In this document: in pieces, positions 11,679-20,581 of the stretch
Numbering within the stretch: the first letter of the stretch is position 1
Layout: the number at the start of each line of letters is the position of its first letter
DNA from: Pontivivens nitratireducens
GTDB lineage: Bacteria; Pseudomonadota; Alphaproteobacteria; Rhodobacterales; Rhodobacteraceae
Reading direction: 5' to 3'
NCBI RefSeq assembly: GCF_014235845.1
Contig: NZ_JACJUQ010000010.1
Coordinates: forward strand, 62,001-126,000
Length of the DNA stretch: 64,000 nucleotides
Made by a program: the position numbers and the translations under genes
The notes under the pieces: generated by a model
Databases searched by the model: none
What the model saw: only the letters and a program-made list of their open reading frames with translations
Told to the model about the DNA's origin: nothing

Positions 11679-12898
11679 CAGCGGATCTCGATCACGGCAT
11701 CGCGCAGCAGTTCCTGCATGTATCCGTCGGCATAGGCCCCGATGCGGTCGGAGAAGATGCTGTCCTCCACCTGCCGGCGCGTTTCCTCGTCGAGGTTCAC
11801 CTCACGCGAACACAGCACGATGATCGAGAGGCTGTCGCCGGTGCGCACGGGTTGGCTGACACTACCCGTCTGAGCCGTCGCGATGACCGAGAACAGCGCA
11901 GGCTCAACGCTGGACAGGGGAGCAGGACCAAAGACGCCGCTGCCCGCGCCGAAAGATCCGTCGCGGATATCTGCGCAGGTGTCGATATTTTCACGCGCGG
12001 CAAGCGCCGCGTTTCGGGCCGCGTCCTCGCCCTGCGAGAGGGGGAAGGTGGCGCGACCATAGGTCAGGGACACCGCGCCGTTGTCCTGCACCGCGGTCTG
12101 ACGCTCCCCTTTCACGGTCAGCAGGGAAACGCCACGCGTGATAGGAATAGGGCGGCTTACGTCACCGACGTCGATCAGATCGACCTCGGCCCGCATGGCG
12201 GGGGGCAGGTCGGTCACGGCGATCCAGCCGATCTCACCACCATTATTGCGGGTCGCGGCGCGGCTGTACTGGCGAGCGGCGGCTCCAAAATCACCACCGT
12301 CCTGAAGGTCGCGCGCCAGTTGCAGGATCAGCTCGCTGGTGCGGGCCTCGCCCCGTTCTGCGAAGGGGATTGCGATCTCGGCCAGCAGAACCTCCCGCGT
12401 TGTGCCGGTGGCGTTGAGCAGCACCGCTTCCTCCAGATCGTCCTGATCGGGGATCGCCCGGTTGCGGAACCGGGCCTGCATGGCGTTTTGCCACCCCAGT
12501 TGAGCCTCGATCTGGTTGATCACAGTGGACGGATCAATGCCGCTGCGCTGCAAGGCAGTGACGAAGGCATCGGGATTGGAATTGCGCGCGGCGGCGTAGC
12601 TGGCAAATGCGCTATCCACAGCCTCACGCGGGACCTGAATCCCGGCACGGCGGGCCTCCTGCCGCATCAGGGCCTCCTGGGTCAGATCCTCGACGACCCG
12701 ATCCTCAAGCGCGTCTCCACTCAACCCATAGGCCTGATACAGAGCGCGGCGCTGTGCCAGATCGTAGTAGGTGATCATGTCTTCATTCACGATGATCGCT
12801 GGCGCGAAGGGCGTGTTCTGTGCACTGAGGGGCATCGCGATCAGCACGACAGCGATAAGCAAGCTCAAAAATCGGGTCACATTGAATCTCCAACTCAT
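11678..12898 (-). CDS. SurA-like periplasmic peptidyl-prolyl isomerase/chaperone
   Basis: A 406-residue exported protein. The signal peptide (RFLSLLIAVVLIAMPLSAQN) ends near residue 27. A SurA N-terminal chaperone region follows (AIIVNEDMITYYDLAQRRAL) and then a parvulin-type domain (about residues 170-270: LAEIAIPFAERGEARTSELI, DGGDFGAAARQYSRAATRNN, GEIGWIAVTDLP). SurA escorts beta-barrel proteins, including LptD, to the outer membrane, which fits the LptD gene directly upstream (four-base overlap). The parvulin signature is loose, so chaperone activity is more certain than isomerase activity. Confidence 0.88.
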   Translation of the reverse strand: MSWRFNVTRFLSLLIAVVLIAMPLSAQNTPFAPAIIVNEDMITYYDLAQRRALYQAYGLSGDALEDRVVEDLTQEALMRQEARRAGIQVPREAVDSAFASYAAARNSNPDAFVTALQRSGIDPSTVINQIEAQLGWQNAMQARFRNRAIPDQDDLEEAVLLNATGTTREVLLAEIAIPFAERGEARTSELILQLARDLQDGGDFGAAARQYSRAATRNNGGEIGWIAVTDLPPAMRAEVDLIDVGDVSRPIPITRGVSLLTVKGERQTAVQDNGAVSLTYGRATFPLSQGEDAARNAALAARENIDTCADIRDGSFGAGSGVFGPAPLSSVEPALFSVIATAQTGSVSQPVRTGDSLSIIVLCSREVNLDEETRRQVEDSIFSDRIGAYADGYMQELLRDAVIEIR

Positions 12899-15021
12899 AT
12901 ACCGCAGGACCGCAAGCGGCGTTGTGCCGCGTCGCCCTGCGTGCCGAGGCCGGCCAACCGCAAGGTCAGGCCGAACTCGGTCGATGGGTCCACATTATTG
13001 GACGTCGTGAAACTGCGCGAGACGGAAAACTCGAATGTCGCGCATTCGTTCCCCCAACTCAGTGCAGCGTCGGCGGAAATGAAGTCGTCGTTCCTCAGGT
13101 CGCGGCGAAAGCCGATCTCTCCAAACCAGTTGTCGTCGATGCGATATCCGACATCGACCAGCAGTTCGGCCCGATCAACAGGGGTGGTGGTGTCCGCTTC
13201 GAGAAAGACATAAGTGGTCGCCAGACTCAGATCATCATCGGCATAATCGACCTCCAGCTCGGTCCGGGTCAGGCTAAAATCGTTGTCCGCCAGCGCGCTG
13301 GCGGAGATAGACAGCCGATCGGTCACGTCATAGCCCGCCGCAAGAACGTAGTCGGATTTCTTGCCCTCAAGCCCGCTGCCAGTGGGAAAACTGTCCAGCG
13401 GCTCCGAACGGAACACCCGCCCCGCGGTGGCAGTGATGTTGCGGCCCGAGGGTGTGATGCTTTCATATCGCAGGCCCAGATTTGCGTAGAAGTCGGTCTC
13501 GAAACGATCCTCACCCGGGAACCGGTTGGTGGAGAACAGGCTGGTCTCATCGAATTCCACCAGTACGCTGTCCTCGTTGGGGATATCGCCGATATTGCCG
13601 CTTTGGGCACCGTGGACCAGTTGCAGGATCGGCTCGATGATCTGGGTCAGTTCCGGCGTGCGGCGCACAAAAGGCATCCGAAACTCCAGCCCGGCGGTGG
13701 AGCGCGTGCGCACCTCGTCCACATCGCCCCTGATCGGATCGTTACGCACCGAATACAGATCGCCGGATATGTCCGCGAAGCCGCGCAGCACCAGGCCGGG
13801 GGACGTGACGATCGTACGGTCCAGACCCGCGCCAACGGTGACGCGAGACATGTCGCGGCCCACCTCACGCGTGAAGGACAGGACATCGGCGTTCACCTCC
13901 GCCCGCGTTCCGCCCAGATCGAATGAGCGGCGGTATTCGGCCGCGGGCAGGATGAACGGCACGGTGTCCTGGGTCTGATTGGTACGCAATGTTTCGAAAT
14001 AGATCGTCGAAAGGGTCCAGAACCCGCTTTTCTCGAATTTCTCCAATGACAATTCCGAGGTCACCAGATCCGTGTCGGAATAGTTGAATTCGTCGAGGAA
14101 GGCATCGTCCGACAGGGCCGTCGCATCGATCCGCGCGATGACGTCATTGCCCAGATCGTAATACCCAAGGGCGCTGAGATAGCCGCGCTGATCGCTGGAA
14201 AGGTCCGAGTCCAGAGTGGTGACACCGCTAAGCTCCAGCGCACCCCGCTCGAATCGCTGCCGATATTCAGCCTCGACCAGCAGACCGTTCTCGGATGTCA
14301 GGAAGGGCGTGATGGTCGCATCGCGGCTTTCGTCGATGACATAGAAATAGGGCAGTTTGAACGCGAACCCGAAATTGCCTGAACTGATGATTTCGGGGCT
14401 GAGAAACCCGCTGGCGCGATCAACGGAGGGTTCGGGATGCCGAAAATACGGCAGGTAGAGCACGGGAACCCCGAACAGCTCGAACACCGCGTTTTCATAG
14501 TGAAACTGAAGCGCGTCCGCATCGCGCACGACCCGCTCCGCCCGGATTGACCAGATCGGAACGGGGTTTTCCTCACATATCGTACAGCTGGACGCGACCA
14601 CACGGTTGAGCAGGGTCAGCCGCCCGTCGATCTGCTGCGCGGAGGTGGCGGCGATCTGCAACTGGTTGTCGATCAGCGCCCGCGCCCCCGCGATGATGCC
14701 GGACTGCAATCCACCATCCAGGTCCGCATAATCTGCATGAAGCACAGCGCCGTCGGCCTGCTGTATGGTAAGCGTGCCGGGAACGCTGACCGCACCATCA
14801 GTCTCATTATAGATCAGACGGTCCGTTTGCAGCACGGTGTCGCCGCGGATGATCGTCACGTCACCCTCTGCGATCAGGGCGCCGGTATTGGAATCGATGC
14901 TGATCCGATCGGCCACCAGTGCGACACGGTCGTTCTGCTGCGCGAGGGCTGGCGCGGCGGCGGGCAGGGCGATCGCCAGGGCGAGCGCAAGGGTTCGAAA
15001 AAGTAGGGGCAGGCTATCCAT
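12895..15021 (-). CDS. lptD: LPS-assembly protein LptD (outer-membrane beta-barrel)
   Basis: A 708-residue outer-membrane protein that inserts lipopolysaccharide into the outer leaflet. After a signal peptide (LALALAIALPAAAPALAQ) comes an OstA-like periplasmic domain (about residues 30-150, DRISIDSNTGALIAEGDVTI) and then a long beta-barrel with the conserved PVLYLPYFRHPEPSVDRASG. The ATG at 15021 is chosen over a TTG at 15027; either overlaps the lptG stop. Cysteines near CTICEENP and at the C-terminus (FEF, then RSCGI) may pair. It is encoded with lptF and lptG of the inner-membrane exporter. Confidence 0.93.
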   Translation of the reverse strand: MDSLPLLFRTLALALAIALPAAAPALAQQNDRVALVADRISIDSNTGALIAEGDVTIIRGDTVLQTDRLIYNETDGAVSVPGTLTIQQADGAVLHADYADLDGGLQSGIIAGARALIDNQLQIAATSAQQIDGRLTLLNRVVASSCTICEENPVPIWSIRAERVVRDADALQFHYENAVFELFGVPVLYLPYFRHPEPSVDRASGFLSPEIISSGNFGFAFKLPYFYVIDESRDATITPFLTSENGLLVEAEYRQRFERGALELSGVTTLDSDLSSDQRGYLSALGYYDLGNDVIARIDATALSDDAFLDEFNYSDTDLVTSELSLEKFEKSGFWTLSTIYFETLRTNQTQDTVPFILPAAEYRRSFDLGGTRAEVNADVLSFTREVGRDMSRVTVGAGLDRTIVTSPGLVLRGFADISGDLYSVRNDPIRGDVDEVRTRSTAGLEFRMPFVRRTPELTQIIEPILQLVHGAQSGNIGDIPNEDSVLVEFDETSLFSTNRFPGEDRFETDFYANLGLRYESITPSGRNITATAGRVFRSEPLDSFPTGSGLEGKKSDYVLAAGYDVTDRLSISASALADNDFSLTRTELEVDYADDDLSLATTYVFLEADTTTPVDRAELLVDVGYRIDDNWFGEIGFRRDLRNDDFISADAALSWGNECATFEFSVSRSFTTSNNVDPSTEFGLTLRLAGLGTQGDAAQRRLRSCGI

Positions 15022-16120
15022 CCTCAAGGTGTAGCAGAAGGCTCGTCGCGAGCAACAGTGCCGCGATGGGGGGAACCCACGCGGCGACGATGACGGGTAT
15101 GGTTCCGGCGGAGCCGAGAGCTTGCGTGAAATCCGACAGGAAGAAGATACCGAAACCGGCGATGACGCAGAGCAGAATCCGCACGCCGACGGAACCGAAC
15201 CGCACGTGACGCATCGAAAATCCGGCAGCGATCAACACCATCGCGACGAACATCAACGGTTGCGCCAGCTCTGTCTGCATATAAAGCCGATGGCGGGTGG
15301 AGGAGAAGCCGGACGATTCCAGCGTCCCGATGAACTCCTGCAAGTTCCAGAAGCTGAGCTCCTGCGGATCGGCAAAACTCTCCAGAATCCGGCTGGAGGT
15401 CAGGTCGGTGGGAACAATGACCGTCTCGCGATCGACACCATGCACCATCGCGAACGTCCCGGCGCTGTCCATCTGCCAGATACGGGCCTGTTCGACCTGC
15501 CACGCGCCCGGTGTCAGGACGGCCCGGCGGGCAGACATCCGACGGTCCAGCACGCCGTCCGTGTCGAATTCAAAAATCAGCACGCCGATCAGCTCATCCC
15601 CAAAGGGTGACGCACGGCTCGCATTGATGACCGTCTGCCCGTCCGCATCGGCTTGCCGCAGCCACAGCCCCTCGGCGGAGATCGAAAGCTGGCTTTCCTG
15701 TCCGTCGAAATGGCGGCTTTTAAGAACTTCGTAACGCGACAAGGTGGTCGCGGCGATGGGGTTCCAGACAGCGAAGGCCAGACAGCCCAGCACCAGCGCG
15801 CCCAGCACTGGCATCTGAAGGATTCGCCACACGGATAACCCGGCCGCGCGGATCACGACCAGTTCGGACGTGCGCGCCAGCCGCAGAAACGCGGCGAGCG
15901 ATCCCAGCAGGACGATGAAGGGCAATGTCTCCGACAGGATCGACGGTGCATGAAGCATGGCCATGACCAAGACCGGTGGCGCCGACTGCACCCCGTCAGC
16001 GATCCGCCCCGACAGATCCACCAGATCACTGACGAGCACCAGTATCAAGGCCGCGCTGAGTGCCATCAGCAGACCGGCAATGTGGCGTCGCAGGATATAG
16101 AAGTTCAGCACCCGGATCAT
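15014..16120 (-). CDS. lptG: LPS export ABC transporter permease LptG
   Basis: A 368-residue YjgP/YjgQ-family permease. With LptF and the ATPase LptB (not in this window), it extracts lipopolysaccharide from the inner membrane. It has an N-terminal pair of membrane helices (RRHIAGLLMALSAALILVLV, then LPFIVLLGSLAAFLRLARTS), a large periplasmic domain (about residues 120-260) and three C-terminal helices including VMIAAGFSMRHVRFG-like sequence. The first residues LNFYILRRHIAGL are typical of LptG. Its ATG overlaps the lptF stop by four bases. Confidence 0.94.
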   Translation of the reverse strand: MIRVLNFYILRRHIAGLLMALSAALILVLVSDLVDLSGRIADGVQSAPPVLVMAMLHAPSILSETLPFIVLLGSLAAFLRLARTSELVVIRAAGLSVWRILQMPVLGALVLGCLAFAVWNPIAATTLSRYEVLKSRHFDGQESQLSISAEGLWLRQADADGQTVINASRASPFGDELIGVLIFEFDTDGVLDRRMSARRAVLTPGAWQVEQARIWQMDSAGTFAMVHGVDRETVIVPTDLTSSRILESFADPQELSFWNLQEFIGTLESSGFSSTRHRLYMQTELAQPLMFVAMVLIAAGFSMRHVRFGSVGVRILLCVIAGFGIFFLSDFTQALGSAGTIPVIVAAWVPPIAALLLATSLLLHLEDG

Positions 16121-17232
16121 GCCGCCACCTGTCTGCGACGCAAGGGACGTGCGCCGCGCGTAACGTACAGATACGAACCGATCATCAGCAATACGGGGAG
16201 AAGATAGAGCACCGGCCAGAGCTGCACATTTCCCTCAACCGCGGATTTGGCCGCGATCCCGCCCGAACGCACCACAACGGCGAGACCGACCGCAACCGCG
16301 ATCCGCACACCGGCACCGCCACGCCTGAATGCGCCGCCAACGATGGCCGCCAAAGCGAGCATGGGGAATGCCAGCGCGTAAAGCGGCGATGACAGCTTGT
16401 CATGCCCCTCAGCCATCAGGCGCGCACGCAACGCCTCGTCTTCATTCCACAGGGCCGCGGGCGGGTTCAGCAACTCGCCAATGCCGTATTCCGCCGGTTT
16501 GCGATTGCGCTGCACATCCGCCGCCACCATCGGGCCCAGATCGTAGGCGAACCTGTCGAAATCCAGAATGCTCAACGAATTGCCCGCGTCCTCGAATTGC
16601 TGTGCGGCCCCGTCGAACAGAACCAGTTGCAACCTGTCCTCTGACTTGACCAGACGCGCCTGGGAGGCTGTATACGTGATCGACTGTCCACCGCTGCGCG
16701 CGTCGTGGATGAAGATATCCAGCATCTGACCTTCGGAATTGGCCTGCCGCAAATAGACGGTGACGCCGGGAAGGGGGTGGTTGAACTGGCCTTCGCGCAG
16801 CAGGGAGTTCGCAAACTCGGCCCGCATTTCGGAGGTGCGTGTGCTCAATTCTGTCGCGGCGCGCGGCACCAGATAGATCGTCAGCGCCGCCGTCAGCGCC
16901 GTCGCGAACAGGCCCAGATAGATTGCGGGGCGCAAGAGGGCAGCCGAGCTTTGCCCCGCGGCCATCAGTACGGTGAGTTCGGATTCGGTATAAAGCCGGT
17001 TGATCGTGAACAACGTCGCGGACAAGGCCGCGATCGGCAGCACCATCATCATCACACTGGGAAGCAGCAATGTGGACAGTTCCAGAAACACCGCCGCCGA
17101 CTGATTGTTGTTCACCACGGTATCGACGATACGCAAACTTTGCGTCAGCCAGATCACGCCGGTGAAGACCAGGGCGAAGAACCCCATCGGTGCGAGGAGC
17201 TGACCCAGAATATATCGGTCGATCTGACGCAT
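16117..17232 (-). CDS. lptF: LPS export ABC transporter permease LptF
   Basis: A 371-residue partner of LptG with the same layout: N-terminal helices (QLLAPMGFFALVFTGVIWLT), a second pair with LPSVMMMVLPIAALSATLFT, the coupling-helix region RLYTESELTVLMAAGQS, a periplasmic beta domain and C-terminal helices (YALAFPMLALAAIVGGAFRR). It opens the operon, with pepA transcribed divergently 177 bases away. I found no clear promoter motif in that gap. Confidence 0.94.
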   Translation of the reverse strand: MRQIDRYILGQLLAPMGFFALVFTGVIWLTQSLRIVDTVVNNNQSAAVFLELSTLLLPSVMMMVLPIAALSATLFTINRLYTESELTVLMAAGQSSAALLRPAIYLGLFATALTAALTIYLVPRAATELSTRTSEMRAEFANSLLREGQFNHPLPGVTVYLRQANSEGQMLDIFIHDARSGGQSITYTASQARLVKSEDRLQLVLFDGAAQQFEDAGNSLSILDFDRFAYDLGPMVAADVQRNRKPAEYGIGELLNPPAALWNEDEALRARLMAEGHDKLSSPLYALAFPMLALAAIVGGAFRRGGAGVRIAVAVGLAVVVRSGGIAAKSAVEGNVQLWPVLYLLPVLLMIGSYLYVTRGARPLRRRQVAA

Positions 17233-17409
17233 TCGGGGCGGACATCCTTCTCAGGCCACGCGGGCTTCTCGTATCCGCCTGACTAGGCAACGCCGGGTCG
17301 CGGGTCAAGCACGGCACACTGGCGCAAACGTGATCGGGTTCGCCGCCTTGCTCTTGACCGGCGGGGGCTGATACGTCTTGTCCCGACAGTTTTACGAAGG
17401 GATTGCCAC

Positions 17410-18918
17410 ATGACCGCTCCACTCGAAATCAGCTTTGCCGAACCCGATATCGACGCGATCGCCACGATGCAGGGGCGTGTCGTCGTTCTGGTCGGGACGG
17501 ATGGCAAGATGGACAAGCTGGCCCGCCGCGTAAACCGTCTGACGCGCGGTGTGTTGGAGCGTCTTTCCCAAAGCGAACGCTGGGAGAAGATGGAAACTGC
17601 AACCGCTCTCACGATCCCCATGCCGGGCGGCATGGCGGCGGAGGCGGTCGTGGTGCTGAAGCTGGATCGTCAGGCCACCCCGACCCTGGCGCGAAAGGCG
17701 GGCGCGGCCATCAACGGCCAGCGCGGCAGCGGCGATCTGCATGTGCTGCTGGCCTCCTACGCCAAGGCGGCGGAAATCGGATATGGCCTCGCGCTCAGCG
17801 CGTATGATTTCACCGCGCACAAGACTAAGGATGACACCACCCCCGCCAAGGTCGCTCTGATCGTCACGAAGCCTGAGAAGGTCTCCGCCGAAAGCCGCGA
17901 CATGGCCGCGTTGGTCGAGGGGGTGTTCTTCACCCGCGATCTGATCAACGAGCCCGCGAACGTGCTGACCACCGAGGATTTCGCCGCGCGCCTGGCCGCA
18001 ATGGGCGAATTGGGGCTGGAGGTCGAGATCCTGGAGGAGGACGAGCTGAAAAAGCTGGGCATGCGCACCTTGCTGGCGGTCGGCATGGGCTCAGACATGC
18101 CGTCGAAAGTGGTCGTGATGAACTGGCGCGGCGGCGGTGACGAACAGCCGCTGGCCCTGGTGGGCAAGGGCGTGACCTTCGACACCGGCGGCATCAGCCT
18201 CAAGCCTGCCGGCGGGATGGAGGACATGACGATGGACATGGGCGGTGCCGGCACCGTTGCGGGCGTCATGCGTGCGCTCGCCCTGCGCAATGCGAAGGCG
18301 AATGTCGTCGGACTGGTCGGTCTGGTCGAAAACATGCCCTCGGCGCGGGCGCAACGCCCCGGCGATGTGGTCAAATCCATGAAGGGCGATACGGTGGAGG
18401 TCATCAACACCGATGCCGAGGGCCGATTGGTTCTGGCCGATGTGCTGTGGTACGCGCAGGAACGCTTCGCGCCCTCGGCCGTGATCGACCTTGCCACCCT
18501 GACGGGGGCCATCATTGTGGCCCTGGGGCATGAGAACGCGGGCGTCTTCTCGAACGACGATGCGTTCGCAAGCCGGTTCCTGAAGGCCGCGCGGGATGAG
18601 GACGAGGGCGCATGGCAACTGCCCATGGGCGATGCCTACGACAAGAAGCTGAAGTCGCGCGTCGCGGATATCCGCAATGTCGGCGGCGGGCGTGAGGGCG
18701 GCTCCATCACGGCGGCGCAGTTCCTCAAGCGGTTCGTCAAGGACGACATGCCGTGGATTCATCTGGATATCGCGGGCACCGCCTCGACCAAATCGGCGAC
18801 CACCTTCGCGCCAGCCGGTGCAACGGGATGGGGGGTGCGCGCGCTCGACCGGCTGATCCGCAGTGAATACGAGCAGAAGCCCGAGCCGGTGGAGCCCGCA
18901 ACTCCTGACGCGGGATAG
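17410..18918 (+). CDS. pepA: Leucyl aminopeptidase (M17 family)
   Basis: A 502-residue cytosolic metallo-aminopeptidase using two metal ions. The C-terminal catalytic domain has the M17 signature NTDAEGRL (VINTDAEGRLVLADVLWYAQ), the metal and catalytic lysine region LVGKGVTFDTGGISLKPAGG, and MEDMTMDMGGAGTV. The N-terminal 170 residues form the less conserved macro-like domain. Some homologues also bind DNA; nothing here shows it. The next gene, holC, begins at the base after the stop, a conserved pairing. Confidence 0.96.
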   Translation: MTAPLEISFAEPDIDAIATMQGRVVVLVGTDGKMDKLARRVNRLTRGVLERLSQSERWEKMETATALTIPMPGGMAAEAVVVLKLDRQATPTLARKAGAAINGQRGSGDLHVLLASYAKAAEIGYGLALSAYDFTAHKTKDDTTPAKVALIVTKPEKVSAESRDMAALVEGVFFTRDLINEPANVLTTEDFAARLAAMGELGLEVEILEEDELKKLGMRTLLAVGMGSDMPSKVVVMNWRGGGDEQPLALVGKGVTFDTGGISLKPAGGMEDMTMDMGGAGTVAGVMRALALRNAKANVVGLVGLVENMPSARAQRPGDVVKSMKGDTVEVINTDAEGRLVLADVLWYAQERFAPSAVIDLATLTGAIIVALGHENAGVFSNDDAFASRFLKAARDEDEGAWQLPMGDAYDKKLKSRVADIRNVGGGREGGSITAAQFLKRFVKDDMPWIHLDIAGTASTKSATTFAPAGATGWGVRALDRLIRSEYEQKPEPVEPATPDAG

Positions 18919-19377
18919 ATGGATATCCTGTTCTACAGGCTGGACGGATCGACGCTGGAGGCGACCGTCACCACCTTCGCCGAGCGGACCTTGGCGAGGG
19001 GGGGCAGGGTTGTCGTGCGCGGCACCGGCGCCGCCCGTCTGGATATGCTGGACGCGCATCTGTGGACCTATCGTGACGATGCCTTCCTGCCCCATGCGCA
19101 GGCGGGCAGCGACCACGATGCCGATCAGCCGGTCCTGCTGACCACCTCCACCGAAACGCCCAACGCGGCGAAAACGCTGCTGTTGGTGGATGGCGCACGG
19201 TTCGATCCCTCGGAAATGCCTCGGTTCGAACGGGTGGCCCTGATCTTCGACGGCAGCGATGAGGAGGCGACGGCTCTGGCCCGGGACGATTGGCGACAGG
19301 TCATGCAGACGGACCATACCGCCGTTTTCTGGGCCGAGGAGGGCGGACGCTGGATCGAGAAGGCGCGCAGTTCCTAA
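18919..19377 (+). CDS. holC: DNA polymerase III subunit chi
   Basis: A 152-residue HolC-family protein that, with psi, links the clamp loader to single-strand binding protein. Its start MDILFYRLDGSTLEATVTTF and the interior LDAHLWTYRDDAFLPHAQAG match the family, as does VALIFDGSDEEATALARDDW. It begins immediately after the pepA stop. At its end it overlaps the convergent aspartic protease gene by four bases. Confidence 0.93.
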   Translation: MDILFYRLDGSTLEATVTTFAERTLARGGRVVVRGTGAARLDMLDAHLWTYRDDAFLPHAQAGSDHDADQPVLLTTSTETPNAAKTLLLVDGARFDPSEMPRFERVALIFDGSDEEATALARDDWRQVMQTDHTAVFWAEEGGRWIEKARSS

Positions 19378-19955
19378 CGCTCCAGAATCATCCGGTCTTC
19401 CTCGATCACGATGCGGCTGAATCGGTTCAGATAGGACAGCCCCAGCAGGGACGTGTCCAGAACGCCGGCGTTCACGCTGGCGACGACGCCCCGCTCCACC
19501 GCATCCCCGATGGCGAAACTGTCCAGCAGAACCTGCGCGAACCGAACCTCGCCGTTCGCAGTGCTGGCAACACCGTCATACCGAAGATCGTCCACCGCGA
19601 TGCCGGCGCGACGGGCATCGGCCTGGCTCAGAACGATCAGGCTGGCACCCGTGTCCACCAGGAAATCCATGGGCACGTCATTGACCATCGCACTGACCCG
19701 GAAATAACCGTTGGTATCGCGTAACAGGGTGACGTTGCCCGCAGGGTCCACGCTTTGTTGCGCTGGGATCAGCCAGCCCTCGAACATGTGTTTGTTCTCA
19801 TACCCGATGACCAGCGCCGCACAGATCGCGACCCAGGCCAGGAACTGCCGAACCATCCGCCCGAACTGACCGCGATACAGCGTGACCACGGACCCGCCTA
19901 TCGCCAGCAACAGGATCACGAAATAGAAAAGCTGGAAGATGTTGTCGCTGGTCAA
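19374..19955 (-). CDS. Membrane-anchored retropepsin-like aspartic protease (TIGR02281 type)
   Basis: A 193-residue protein. Two hydrophobic segments at the N-terminus (QLFYFVILLLAIGGSVVTLY and FLAWVAICAALVIGYEN) anchor a periplasmic clan AA protease domain (about residues 75-193). The catalytic motif is DTGAS in DFLVDTGASLIVLSQADARR, as in retroviral-type proteases that dimerise to form the active site, and the late LLGLSYLNRF is the second conserved element. The substrate is unknown. It is last in an operon behind an ABC-F ATPase and MarC, with two bases between it and marC. Confidence 0.88.
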   Translation of the reverse strand: MTSDNIFQLFYFVILLLAIGGSVVTLYRGQFGRMVRQFLAWVAICAALVIGYENKHMFEGWLIPAQQSVDPAGNVTLLRDTNGYFRVSAMVNDVPMDFLVDTGASLIVLSQADARRAGIAVDDLRYDGVASTANGEVRFAQVLLDSFAIGDAVERGVVASVNAGVLDTSLLGLSYLNRFSRIVIEEDRMILER

Positions 19956-19957
19956 GA

Positions 19958-20581
19958 TCAGACGCCGATCAGACCGCTCGCCCGCAAACCGTCCAGGATA
20001 AACTGGACCGACAACGCCGACAGCAGCACACCGAGGATCCGCGTGATGACGTTGACGCCTGTGCGCCCCATCAGACGCTCCATGAAGCCCGAAATCAGGA
20101 ACAGAACGAGCGCGATCAGCAGAACCCCCGCCATCACCCCGACCAGCATGAACTGGGCGGTCAGGCTGTCCTCGGCCTGTCCCATCAGCAGGACCATCGT
20201 CGCCATCGCACCCGGACCGGCCAGCAGCGGCAGGGCGAGGGGGAAGACCGAGGGGTCACGCTCCGGCTCAGGATCGTTGGCCTGGCTCGACCTGCGCGGG
20301 TTGCGCTTTTCAAACAGCATTTCGACCGCGATCAGGAACAGCAGCACGCCGCCGGAAATCCTGAAGGCCGGCATTCCGATACCGATGGCATCCAGCAGGG
20401 CTTCTCCGAAAAAGGCGAAGGAGCACAGGATCAGAAAGGCGATCACCACAGCCTGTACCGCGATCTTGCTGCGCTCGACCCTGCCCATGTTCGGGGTCAG
20501 TGCGACGAAGATCGGGGTCAGCCCGATCGGGTCGATGATCACGAAGAGGGTGACGAAGGCAGTGATCGCGATTTCGGTCAT
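19958..20581 (-). CDS. MarC-family integral membrane protein
   Basis: A 207-residue protein with about six membrane segments, opening with EIAITAFVTLFVIIDPIGLT and the family motif DPIGLTPIFVALTPNMGR. FPLALPLLAGPGAMATMVLL and the terminal FILDGLRASGLIGV are also typical. MarC proteins have no established substrate, and the old link to multiple antibiotic resistance is weak. A charged loop (EKRNPRRSSQANDPEPERDP) separates the two halves. It overlaps the upstream ABC-F gene by four bases. Confidence 0.9.
   Translation of the reverse strand: MTEIAITAFVTLFVIIDPIGLTPIFVALTPNMGRVERSKIAVQAVVIAFLILCSFAFFGEALLDAIGIGMPAFRISGGVLLFLIAVEMLFEKRNPRRSSQANDPEPERDPSVFPLALPLLAGPGAMATMVLLMGQAEDSLTAQFMLVGVMAGVLLIALVLFLISGFMERLMGRTGVNVITRILGVLLSALSVQFILDGLRASGLIGV

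Noticed and set aside
11618-13213. 531-codon open frame opposite the SurA-like gene and lptD
   Set aside because: No recognisable domain, and it spans two real genes.
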